Assembly (NCBI RefSeq): GCF_000149955.1
Contig: NC_030987.1
Span: forward strand, 652,003-716,002
Direction of reading: 5' to 3'
Origin: Fusarium oxysporum f. sp. lycopersici 4287
Taxonomy: Eukaryota; Ascomycota; Sordariomycetes; Hypocreales; Nectriaceae
Length of the DNA: 64,000 nucleotides
The notes under the pieces were generated by a model. That model made no database searches. It saw nothing but the letters and a program-made list of their open reading frames with translations, and had not been told where the DNA came from. Numbering within the stretch: the first letter of the stretch is position 1; each line of letters starts with the position of its first letter. This document shows, one piece after another, positions 54,211 to 64,000 of this stretch. Made by a program: the position numbers and the translations under genes.

Positions 54211-54906
54211 ATGGATGTCTCTGACTTAGAGTCACTTACACGCAATATGAGCACAGGAACGTGTTGTCTTGAGCCTTCTCCTTTCTTTCATCATGCTGAA
54301 CGTGTTCTAGTACATACTGATACTCGTCCCATTATTGTGTCGGGTCACTCTGGCGTTGGCAAGGGTACTCTGATCCAAAGGCTGAAGGATAATCATCCGA
54401 CCGTCTTTTCTTCGGCTGTCTCGCACACAACACGCCAGCCGCGACCTGGCGAGGCTGAGGGAGTCGCCTACTTTTTTCGCTCCCCGCCCGAGATTCACAC
54501 TATGATAATGCGGAAAGAGTTCGTCGAACACACCTATTTCAACGGCAACTACTATGGCACGAGCAAGAAAGTCATGGCTACACTGATGAAGGAGGGGCTG
54601 ACTCCCATATTGGGCATTGAGATGGAAGGCGTCAAGGCGATGAGATCTTCAGGCCTGGAAGCTCGCTATGTCTTCCTCAAGCCCCCGAGTCTCGAGATAC
54701 TCGAAGTCCGACTTCGGGCCAGCGGAACAGAAGATGAGGCAAGCATCTCGCAGCGTTTGGCACAAGCCAAGCTCGAGCTTGAGTTTGCAGAGACTGGAGT
54801 GCACGATATTATCATCGTCAACGATGACCTTGATGAAGCGTATCGACAGCTGGAGGACTTTGCTATTCATGCTTCAAAGAAACGCAAAGCGGGTAGCATG
54901 TGCTGA
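54211..54906 (+). CDS. Guanylate-kinase-like protein, divergent paralogue
   Basis: Single exon, 231 aa, ATG at 54211. The guanylate kinase fold is clear: a P-loop GHSGVGKGT (about residues 48-56), the GMP-binding SHTTRQPRPGE (about 73-83), NGNYYGTSK (about 111-119), IEMEGVKAM, and the lid-region arginines RLRASGTEDEASISQRL. Canonical fungal GMP kinase converts GMP to GDP with ATP. Differences from the usual sequence include His where Pro is common in the P-loop, EHTYFNG in place of the usual EWAEFSG-type segment, and Gly where the conserved Asp of the ILDI motif sits. About 40 extra residues precede the P-loop. It is probably a second, specialised copy; activity is uncertain. Confidence 0.82.
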   Translation: MDVSDLESLTRNMSTGTCCLEPSPFFHHAERVLVHTDTRPIIVSGHSGVGKGTLIQRLKDNHPTVFSSAVSHTTRQPRPGEAEGVAYFFRSPPEIHTMIMRKEFVEHTYFNGNYYGTSKKVMATLMKEGLTPILGIEMEGVKAMRSSGLEARYVFLKPPSLEILEVRLRASGTEDEASISQRLAQAKLELEFAETGVHDIIIVNDDLDEAYRQLEDFAIHASKKRKAGSMC

Positions 54907-55274
54907 TTGGCGTCTATTTACATATATACTCAGGCTCTAATGGCAGTGTTATGACAAAATGACGTTCTGTCTTCAGCTCGGAATATTTCGAGAGATCAAT
55001 AAGGCCTCTTAATCCTAACATATACTAATATCCTACCCAATGGTCTGAAAGGTGATTCTATCTGCCTGACTCCTGATATGTAAAGTTGGACTTTCATGTT
55101 GCCATGCAATCACGTGCAAAGACCTTGATATAAACTACCATTCATGCTATACGAACCGAGCGAGCGGCGCCACGCATTGTACAATGTTTCTCGCGAAGGG
55201 AATCGCGAGATTTGTGTAATAGAGCGGATGCAGCAGCGAAGGAGTTTGCCTAAGATCTAGCGAGCTTACCTAAG
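54907..55274. other. Convergent intergenic region
   Basis: 368 bp between the stops of the kinase-like gene and the oxidase gene. No gene seen. Confidence 0.4.
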
Positions 55275-57059
55275 TTATGGCTTAGTTTCGTCCCTAATCC
55301 ATCTGCCCATCCAGCGTCGATTGATCTCCTTCGCTTCTTCCACCATCCCTAGCTCTAGCAACAGTTGAATAGTACCTCTAGCCGCCGAGTATATAGCTGA
55401 GCTAATCCAAGCCTGCGTCGGGGCCGAATGCTCTCCAATAAAAATAGTGTTATGTTCAGTCTGATGATACGCTGGGATGTAGAGGTTATGCTGCTCAACA
55501 TCAGGACGACACCACGAGGTCGCAGTATGTTCATCTTGTAACCAGCATAGTCTCTCATAATCGCCCGTGTAAAGCTCGCGCGCTTGCTCCCCATGAAGAC
55601 TCACGATTGCGTCGAGAACTGTTTGAACGTGCTCTTCGTCAGAGAAGCTGACGTAGCGATCACTCCAATCTCCACCACGGTAGTGTGTTATGAGCCCAGG
55701 TCGGGACTCGTTCAATCCGTAGACAGGATAGTATAAAGCACCGATGGGTCTACTCTCAGGAATAGAGTAACCACCAAAGATAGGTCGCTCGCCCTTCTCC
55801 CAGAAACGTTCGGAGAAGAGGAGGGAGACTTTGCAGGCTGACTTAAAGCGTAGGCCTGCTTCGCTGATTGCGCGACCGAGGACGGATGAGAATGAGGGTA
55901 GAGCCATGAAGCGGGTCATTGTGAAGGGAACTGCCATGATGGTGTAGTCATAGTCCTTGGACTCAAACGTCCGGTTCTTGACGCTGGGATACCACAAGAG
56001 TCTTGTTCGAGTTTGGCCACCTTCGCCCTTGACAGATTCAAGCTTTCTGATCTTGCGATTGAGAACCAAACGGTCGGAAACATGAGGGATGAAAGCATCA
56101 GTGAGCCGATTGAATCCTCCGTCAACGCACTTCCATTCCGTCTCGCCCAGTGAGTCTTTAGTCCCATCTAATGCGAGATTTGAGTTGTGCACCATTTCAT
56201 CCCAGAAGACATCGTAATCCGTCGCAGTCCATATCGCATCAGTGATGTTTTCGCTGGCATGGAAAGCTGCCCTCATCATGCACTGTTCACTCCAGTCATC
56301 ATAGCCCTGGCTCATGACGAACTTGTGAGAGCGCCATACATCGGCTTGGATGGCCTTGAGCATAGTTTCGTTCTTGAGGATCTCGTTCATGCGGTGCTTT
56401 GTTTCGTTGTATTCGGTTGATACCATAGCTGGCGGTTTCGCGAGGCTTGAGTTCGCATGGATGTCTGCTCTTGTTGGAATTCTGCCATCTGGATGGCGGC
56501 CAGTTCCCCAGGCAATAAGCTCATTAGGATGATGCTGAATCCAAGGGATAAAGTCGACTTTCCACTTTGAGTCATTTCCATTCATCTCATTGAGAGTCTC
56601 AGCCAATTGGAAAGTCAGCCGATGCTCCGTATACTCATGTGTAGAGTCATCGCTCTTGTAGGTAACAGTGTAAGGCAATCTCATCGGACCCATCTCAGCA
56701 AACTCCTGCGTACCACCGACGAACTTGGTTCTGAAGCGCCCGCCGACTCTGTCACTAGCTTCGATGATCTCCCAGTTGTGAAGACCTATGCTATCTAGCA
56801 TTAGAGCGGTGGTGAGCCCAGATACACCGCCTCCGACAATGGCGACGGAGGCATTGGGAGCTTTGGAGACTGGGTTGCAATTGAGCTTAGCGACATCATC
56901 GAACCAGGCTCCGATTGAGTCGAAATTTTGCATCTGAGGCCTTTCGGTACAGGAACTCAGTTGTTGGGCCTTTGATGGTAATTTGCTGCCATGTGCGGTG
57001 CTCAAGAATAGTAGCAGGAGAACTGAGGCGCCCCAGCGCTTATCGGTGAACTGGACCAT
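55275..57059 (-). CDS. Secreted L-amino-acid oxidase (flavin amine oxidase family)
   Basis: Single exon, 594 aa, ATG at 57059. A signal peptide is visible (KRWGASVLLLLFLSTAHGSK within residues 7-26). The FAD-binding dinucleotide fold is VAIVGGGVSGLTTALM (about residues 73-88), followed by EIIEASDRVGGRF and the GPMRLP motif that places the isoalloxazine ring. The C-terminal FAD/substrate motif IFIGEHSAPTQAWISSA is intact. Such enzymes oxidatively deaminate L-amino acids to keto acids, ammonia and hydrogen peroxide, outside the cell. N-glycosylation sites are numerous. It lies just downstream of the PKS on the same strand, 783 bp from the PKS stop; that is too far for a shared transcript, but it may be co-regulated with it. 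Confidence 0.9.
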   Translation of the reverse strand: MVQFTDKRWGASVLLLLFLSTAHGSKLPSKAQQLSSCTERPQMQNFDSIGAWFDDVAKLNCNPVSKAPNASVAIVGGGVSGLTTALMLDSIGLHNWEIIEASDRVGGRFRTKFVGGTQEFAEMGPMRLPYTVTYKSDDSTHEYTEHRLTFQLAETLNEMNGNDSKWKVDFIPWIQHHPNELIAWGTGRHPDGRIPTRADIHANSSLAKPPAMVSTEYNETKHRMNEILKNETMLKAIQADVWRSHKFVMSQGYDDWSEQCMMRAAFHASENITDAIWTATDYDVFWDEMVHNSNLALDGTKDSLGETEWKCVDGGFNRLTDAFIPHVSDRLVLNRKIRKLESVKGEGGQTRTRLLWYPSVKNRTFESKDYDYTIMAVPFTMTRFMALPSFSSVLGRAISEAGLRFKSACKVSLLFSERFWEKGERPIFGGYSIPESRPIGALYYPVYGLNESRPGLITHYRGGDWSDRYVSFSDEEHVQTVLDAIVSLHGEQARELYTGDYERLCWLQDEHTATSWCRPDVEQHNLYIPAYHQTEHNTIFIGEHSAPTQAWISSAIYSAARGTIQLLLELGMVEEAKEINRRWMGRWIRDETKP

Positions 57060-57842
57060 TGCAGTTGCTCAGTAGGCCCTTTGTATGTCCAAAAAGGTTA
57101 AGAGATAGCGAGTGAGGCCTGGATGAGTTGAGAGGTACATTGAGCTATAAGTATTTCCACCTTGAGCCATACTTCTCAATCACCAATTGAGAACTGCATA
57201 GTTGCGAAAATTCATGTCTACCTTGATGGAACCTGTTGCATCTTGCGATATTAATTATTCATATCGCTGCCCTAAAGAAAGACTCATGTTTCCATAGAAT
57301 ATGTACGGCAGTTGCATAAGTGAAAGCAGATGGGACTTGATCTGCATGGAAAAGACCCTGATGGCTTGGCGCCAACCCCATCAAGGGCATCAGCGCCGGG
57401 CCACAGCACCTTGTTCATAGCAGTGATCACCGAATTATTGAATATAGTAGTGGTGGCCACGAAGCAAAGATCAGTCACCAATGTTCTAGTGCAGAAGCTC
57501 AGTTGTCCTTGCAGGAGTGGAGCTATCTCTCCGGGTTCATGGACGTGGATTTCCCGCCGAACTGGAGACATGTTGCGAGGGTTACGCTGCTTCCATCATA
57601 AGTCAGGAAAGTATTTAGACAATTTTAGGATAATTTAGGACATTGGGAGTCAGTTTAGAGTAATTCAGGATAAATCCAGCAGAATCTCCGAGTAGAATCC
57701 ATCAGGCCTGGATACCGAAGCGGGATACGATTGTGGTGAATTGACCAAGATGCTGAATATCTATATATGTGTATAAAGAAAATGTTCAATCTAGTTAACC
57801 ATAAAGAAACTCTAACTCAGAATGCATCTCTACCGATCAGTC
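57060..57842. other. Intergenic region between oxidase and PKS
   Basis: 783 bp carrying the oxidase promoter and the PKS 3' end. A near-repeated TTTAGGA/TTTAGAGTAATTCAGGATAA pattern occurs around 57610-57675. No gene recognised. Confidence 0.4.
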
Positions 57843-60800
57843 CTACACTCTAGGTCCCCAAAGTCTCGCCCTCTCCGCCTCAAACCCGGCCTTGTCCTCC
57901 GCCGTAGTCCTCAAGAACCCAATCTCCTTCCAGATATGGATGTACTTCCTCACCACAGTCTCCGAAACAGGTCCAACAACCGAGAGAGACTTGGAGTGCT
58001 CAAGCGAATGCTTCACATCGAGAACAAGACCACCGCAGGCCATGCGTAGGTATGTGTCTTCGAGGAAATCCGCGAGTAGAGCAGCGGGGTTATCCTGCTG
58101 AGGAGCTTTGCGCACCATGTCGAGCCACTGCTTGAAGGGGACTTTGTTTGGGATGCGAAGGGCGTCGGAGAGGATGTTGTTAACGTCGCGCCATTGTTGG
58201 CCAATGGGGTTGTCGATGTGGTAGATTGGGTAAGGGGTGTGGTCGGAGAGGATGAGATCGGTGAGAGTATCAGCGATGTCGTTGACCGGAGTCCAGTTGA
58301 GGTTTCCGTCGACGTCAGGAAGAGCATTCAGAGTCTGAGAAGATTTGATGAGGAAGCCGAAGTGCTCCATTGGGTTCCAGTAACCGCTTGTCTTGGACCC
58401 AGCGATCTGACCAAGACGCACGACCATGGGACGGAAACGGTCGGTGAACTTGTGGAGAGTCTCATCAAGCATCCTCTCACAACCCCATTTCGCTTCAGCA
58501 TACCCGTTACCGAGTAGTGAGTCAATGGTAGTTCTCTCCTCAGGAACAAGAATCTTTCCAGTCTGCCCAGCAGCCAACCCCCACTGTCCAACGACACCAA
58601 TTGACGAAATCATCTGAAAGCTGAACTTGAAGTCCGCGGGACGACTAGAAGCACACTCACGTCCCAGATCAAGAAGATTGCGGAAGACCTGGAACTGAGA
58701 CTCGAATCCAGACAGAGGACGCTTCGCACTCATGGGCCAAGCATTGTGGATGATGTGCGTGACAAACTGGATCAAACACGCGTACTCGCTATCTTTGACT
58801 CCAAGCTTAGGCTTCGAGGTATCGGCCTGGAAGATTTGCACCTTGGACTTGAGATGCTCTGGGAAGCGAATACCCTTGTCTCTCATGGCCTTGTACTGGC
58901 GTGTTGTCGGGTCTTCTCTGTTGGGGCGGTTGAGACATACGATGGTGCGGACTTCTTCGAGTTGCGCGAGGGCGTAGACGAGATGGCTTCCCAAACCGCC
59001 TGATGCGCCTGTGACAAGGACGACGCTTTCGTTTTTGCCAAGAGGAGGACCATCTGGGTTGGAGGTCGGGGCTTTGAAACCAGCGGTGTACCTGTTGACA
59101 AGCTCGGTGATTGCTTGTTCGCGTTCAGCGAGGTTGGACGTGTCGCTGTGGGTGATGATTGTTTCTTGCGCGACAGCTTCAGAGACAACAGGCGCAGGAA
59201 TGGCAACAGGTTTAGGAACCGGAGTAGCCAGACCCATCTCTCGCGCCAGCATAGTCTTGAGATCGCCAACGGTCTGACACTCCATAAACAACTGCTCATG
59301 TGCGATGTCCAGACCAAAAGTATCCTGGAACCGACTTGCAATGACAAGTGACAGAAGAGAATCAACACCACAATCTGCAAAGTTCGTCTCATCGTCTAAA
59401 TCAGAGCGCGCAACACCACTCTCCTCAGAGATAATCTCGAGAGCGCGCTCAAATTCAACTTCAGCTGATTCAGCGAATTCTTCTTGGAGCTCTGGAGTGG
59501 CACTTCCAGTGGTAGTCGTGTCACGACCTGAGTCACTAGCCGCAGAAGATGAACTTCCAGAGACATCTTCGTCTGCACCGAGGAAGGTTCTCAGATCTTT
59601 GACGGTGGGGTGTTCGAAGAATAGGGCGTTGAAGTCCAGATCAATGTCCAGTTCTTCCTGGAAGCGAGCGGAGATGGTGAGACCGAGCAGGGAGTCGATG
59701 CCGACGTCCGAGAAGGTTGTGCTGTAGGTGAAGTCGGAGACGTCAATTCCGCTTTCCTCTGAGATGATGCGGATTGCAGTAGAGAACTTTGGTGGTTCTA
59801 CCTTGACAGCTGGCTTGTTCTGGGTTGGCTTGGAGGTGGAATCCTTCGTTTGCGAGGGAGTGTTTCGGGGCTTGTCTTGAGTCTGGCGCTGAGGCTGGCC
59901 CTTTTTGCCGCTCTCAATTGAGAGGATCACCTTGAGGACTCTGCGCGGGACACCTTGAATCGCGATCTGACCAAAGAACGCGACAACTCTATCCTGGTCA
60001 AAGATCGTCACATCACCATACCAGAGCTTGTCCGCTCCAGCATGCATTTGAGTATAAGTAGTATACTCCTTCTCAAAGTCCAAAGGCTCGAAAAGCTCAA
60101 GCGATCCCCACCCATGGTTCATGTAAACATCGACGTCAATATCTGTGTGATCATTGCAGTTCATAGCAAAACCACAAGACTGAGTAAGAGCGTCGATGAC
60201 GGCGGGATGAGTGTGGAAGTCACCGTCGCGCTTGACCGTACCGAAGCTGATCTTGCTGGAAGCTTCGAGGGTTTCGCTGTTGAGGACGACTTCGTCGATT
60301 GCGCGGTAGTCGTCATGGAAGCGTGCGAGGGGACGGATCATGCGGTAGGCCATGGAGCGGTTGAAGCGTGCGCTTTCACCGGTGGTAATTTGGTTGCGGA
60401 GATTCTGAATCTTCTGCTTCATGTTGCGGGCTTCGCTTTGGAGGCTGTCTTGATGGCTCCGGTCCTTGAAGCGGACTACACAGGCGGAGTGCTCTTGCAG
60501 ATGACCCTTGCTCTATCAGGTTGTCAGCATACGCACTAATATTGAATGATAGATTGATACTCACATCGAAAGACATGAAATTGATTGAGACTGATCGAGA
60601 TGACCAGTCTGCCTCAGCATGGGCCTGAATGGGCTGGCGAGATCCATCACCACGGAGGATCAAAGCCTTGGACACGGTCATGTCCGAAACCACAACCATA
60701 TCATCCTTCTTCTGTGGCTGATACCTCTCAAGTATATACTTTCCCAGAGTCAATGCGATGTCAGCATAAACCGATGGAGTGCAAAGAGGAATTCCATCGA

Positions 60801-63800
60801 CCTCATGACCCTGTACAAGCGGACTCAAGTCTTTGCGAGCAATATCGGCTTCAACAACAATATGAGTCTTCTTGGAATCGCCACTCTCTTCCACAACACT
60901 ATGAATAGTAGTACTCTCAAGTTTAGAAACATTGTTGATGACCAGAGGAGGATCGCCCTTTCGCAGCGTCCAGTCATTGACGTACTAGATCCAGTACTCC
61001 TTAAGATCCCAGCTATAAGCTGGAAGATCGACGACAGTGTGTGCTCCGGGGAAGTTGCTCTGGTAATCAGCCCAGTTGATACTAGCACCAGCGTCGTAAA
61101 GGCTCTTGAGTGCTGCGGAGAGCATGTCCCATGGTGCTCGGCTACGCTGGAGTGAGGCGACACAGGTGATCTGTTGACCAAGGGTAGGCTTGACCATGCC
61201 TGAGACAGCTGGGTGAGGACCAACTTCGAGGACCATGGAACGATCGTTGATATAGCCATCGCGGTAAGCAGTGGTCAATGCGGCGAGCATGTCGACAGGC
61301 TGTCGAGAGTGTCTAGCGAGATATGAGGCATCAAAAGGATTCTCATTCTCGACGACTGTACCTTCCAAGGGACACAGAACTGGAATTCTGGGCCCGGAGA
61401 ACTTTACTTTGCTGGCGAGCCTCTCGATGTCGGACACCACTGGCTCCAACTGAGATGAGTGGAAAGCGTAGGGGACCTTGAGAAGAGTGGTCTTGAAGCT
61501 AGCCGCCGTGAGCTGCTCCTTGACCTTGGCGATCTGCTCATTCGGGCCAGCAAGCACTGTCTCAATGGGAGAGTTGATACAAGCAGTCTCGTACTCTTGT
61601 CCCTTCAGAGCCTCGGCGATCTCCTCCTGGGAACCCTTCACCACAAGCATGGCGTGGGTACCACGAGTACACTTCTGCTCAAGAAGCTGAGCTCGACCTC
61701 CAACAAGGAATAGTGTATCAGTGTCTGACAGAACTCCAGCGATGTTAAGAGCAGCATATTCGCCAAGACTGTGTCCCACAACAGCAGTTGGAGTAATTCC
61801 CCACGACGCCCAAAGTTTGCTCAGGGTAATCTGAAGACAAACACTAGCAAGCTGAACAAGTGAAGGCGCAAACTTGCTAACATCAGGCTCATCAGATTGA
61901 ATGAAAGGAAGCATAGAAGTAAATCCCAAATTCTGTGCAATCTGATCCAGTGAAAGAAGCTCATTGCGCACGAATTCGTTCTCCTCAAAGAGCTGCTTTC
62001 CCATTCCTGGGTACTGAGCTCCCTGACCTGTGAAAGTGAAGACCACCTTTGGTGCTGCCTTGGGCCGTGTGACGCCAGTATTGTTCTGGAGAGCTGTTTC
62101 GATTTTGGAGCAGATTTCTTCGGGGGTTGCGCCGGGGACAAGAACGCGGTGTTGGTGGTGGATACGACGTGCTGTAGTTGTGTAGGATAGCTCGGCGAGG
62201 GAGATATGTGAGTTTGTGCTGAAGAATTTGAGCATTGAGCGCATGTTTCCTTGGAGGGAAACACCACTTTTTGCAGTGATGGCTATGGGGAATTGGACGC
62301 GAGAGTCATGGTTGGCAATAAGTTGTTTCCTTGGTGGTGCGTCCTGGATCAACAGAGCGGAGTTACCTCCCGCAGCACTGAAGTTGTTGACAAAGACACG
62401 TCTAGGGTTGGTCTCTGTGCCTTTCTTCCATTGCGTCGGCTCCAAAGCAATGCGAACGTTTCGTTGTTCAAGATCAGTGGGGAAGCGATGGTTGATCTTG
62501 TTCTTGATGCCGCAGTGTGGAACGATGGTGTCCTTCTTCAACATTTGAAGGACCTTGATCACACTGCAGACACCAGAGGCAGCCTCACCGTGGCCGATAT
62601 TTGATTTCGCTGAGCCGATGTAGAGCTTCTGGGAATCTGTACGGGCGACTTTGCCGTCTGCTAGAGGAGGTGCGAAAGTCTCGAGGACACTGGACATCTC
62701 TGTGGCATCGCCAGCTTGAGTGCCTCTGTCATTGCGTGAGTAAGGACCATGAGCGGGAAAGGTGTAGACTTACGTTCCGTGCATCTCAACATAGCTAACA
62801 GAATAAGGATCAACAGCAGCCTCATTCAAAATCTTGTTAAAGATAACCCGCTGTGCACCAACATGCGGCCGCGTAATCGACTCCGACTCAGCAGAATGGT
62901 TCGTATACGCACCAAGAACAACACCCAAGATCGGATCATTCTCCGCAATCGCATCATCAAGCCTCTTGATAATAATAGTCGCAACACCTTCACCTCGACA
63001 ATAGCCATCGGCGCCATCGTCAAAGGTCTTGCAGTTACCTGTGCGCGACAGAAAGTGTCCCCTGTCAAGACCAGCGTGATAATCAGGGTTGGTCAAGACA
63101 TTGGTACCGCCGGCGATGGCAGTGTCGACGTCACCTTGCCAGAGAGCGTTGCAGGCTAGATGGATACCGGCTAAGGATGATGAACACGCTGTGTCGACGG
63201 CGTAGCTCGGGCCGCTGAACTTGAAGAAATAGTTGATGCGGCCGGGAATGAAAGCTCTGTTTCCGCCGGGGATGTAGTACGTGTCAATGTTCTGGGCACT
63301 GTTTGTTTCCATCCAGTCATTGCTGGTGACACCATAAAAGATACCAACACGATCATGTCGAGTAGAGGGCGTAGCATCAGGAACGATACCAGCTTGTTCG
63401 ATTGCTTCGTAAGCTGTCATGAGAGCCAACCTCTGCGCGGGATCAATCTGAGGAGCTTCTCGGGGTGAGATGTTAAAGAAGCGAGCGTCAAACTCGGAGG
63501 GGTCATCTAGCCAGCAACCAAACGGCGTAGCGCTTGTGTTCTTTCCTGCGCCGGTAGGGTCAACGTGTGTTTGCTGATCCCAGCGAAGACTTGGAACGGG
63601 CTTGTGGACGTCGAGACCTTTGTAGAGAAGATCCCAGTAGGCTTCTTTATCTTTTGCTCCGGGGAAGCGACCGGACATAGCGACGATAGCAAGCTTTGGC
63701 TTGTTTGTTCCGGCGTCAGGAACGCTTGGGACATTGGTGGGTTGGCTAGGCATGTTGGTTTCCGGAACGAGATAACGAAGAGATGTCTTCTTGAGAGCAG

Positions 63801-64000
63801 TGTAAATCAAATGTTCAGCATTCGAACCAATCGACTGAACACTAAACTGCTGAGATCCAGTAGTCTCAAGAGCTGCTTGAACATCATCAAAGATCGAACT
63901 CCATCGAAGAGGGTGAAGGAGAGCCTGAGCGATGGCATCTTCCAAGAGTGTCGCGAAGCTTCGCTCTTCAGGCTTGGAACCCGTGCTGGAGAGAAGAGGA
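57843..64000 (-). CDS. fsr1: Non-reducing PKS (SAT-KS-AT-PT-ACP-ACP-R), 5' end outside the window, with an in-frame TAG
   Basis: Exons seen: 64000-62774, 62725-60565 and 60512-57843, introns 48 and 52 nt, about 2018 codons. In order: the end of the SAT domain; KS (VDTACSSSLAG, EMHGT, KSNIGHGEAASG); AT (FTGQGAQYPGMG, VVGHSLGEYAAL); PT (VQGHEVDGIPL with the His, HPAVIDALTQ with the Asp); two ACPs (DVGIDSLLGL, DCGVDSLLSL); and a thioester reductase (VLVTGASGGLGSHLV, YAEAKWGCE) in place of a thioesterase. There is no C-methyltransferase. This order and the aldehyde release fit the fusarubin / perithecial pigment synthases of Fusarium (fsr1/PGL1); the symbol is tentative. A TAG at 60987-60985, between AT and PT, is in frame on both sides (KEYWI before it, YVNDWTLRKG after) and no intron can remove it, so translation should stop near the middle. 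Confidence 0.85.

Noticed and set aside
60957..61010. Possible intron removing the PKS in-frame TAG
   Set aside because: The sequence does end in ...ATCTAG like an acceptor, but the nearest GT donors would give a 13 nt intron or delete the conserved AT end; neither is plausible.
1..64000. CRISPR arrays, prokaryotic operons, ribosome binding sites
   Set aside because: The window is eukaryotic nuclear DNA with spliced genes; no regularly spaced repeats of the CRISPR type were seen.

Overview
This window is nuclear DNA from a filamentous ascomycete, most likely a Fusarium-type Sordariomycete. Coding regions are broken by 44-82 nt GT-AG introns with CTAAY-like branch sites. There are Zn2Cys6 regulators, a HET-type gene remnant, secreted hydrolases, an intron-containing tRNA and a non-reducing polyketide synthase (PKS) with reductive release, as in fusarubin / perithecial-pigment synthases. 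The genus is inferred from that PKS and from overall gene content, not from a marker gene.

Layout. 0.4-7 kb: a PI-PLC-X protein, a secreted Thr/Ser-rich protein, a decayed gene (3990-5015) and a three-exon gene with a STAND-like N-terminus. 8-12 kb: tRNA-Leu(AAG), an M20 amidohydrolase and a secreted tripeptidyl-peptidase-like hydrolase. 13-17 kb is a gene graveyard: a broken HET gene lies head-to-head with a 5'-truncated propeller-like fragment, followed by a frameshifted gene. 17-24 kb: a small gene, a secreted carboxylesterase, a UVRAG/Vps38-like autophagy/endosome gene and a Nudix hydrolase. 24-34 kb: three Zn2Cys6 regulators in a row; the third is divergent from a secreted CrtC/Diels-Alderase-like lipocalin. 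35-44 kb is gene-poor: small Cys-rich proteins, orphan genes, a second decayed gene and a membrane-anchored Cys-rich secreted-domain protein. 45-49 kb: a Rieske oxygenase divergent from an APC permease. 49-55 kb: conserved housekeeping genes (RTC1/WDR24 and a guanylate-kinase-like gene). 55-64 kb: a secreted L-amino-acid oxidase and the NR-PKS (SAT-KS-AT-PT-ACP-ACP-R), whose 5' end lies beyond the window.

Working units. The Rieske oxygenase and permease share a 546 bp promoter region and look like an uptake-plus-oxidation module for a small amine or acid. The third Zn2Cys6 regulator and the CrtC-like enzyme share 578 bp and may be a regulator-target pair. The PKS would start an aldehyde-forming polyketide pathway, but it has an in-frame TAG between AT and PT (60985-60987), so as sequenced it cannot give a full-length enzyme.

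Theme. At least four reading frames (3990-5015, 13204-14626, 41877-42540 and the PKS) are cut by TAA/TAG codons that each differ from a Gln codon by one C-to-T change in CpA context. A short dispersed repeat pair also differs mainly by transitions. This fits, but does not prove, repeat-induced point mutation. All splice sites are my reading of the sequence, checked for frame continuity and not for transcript support.
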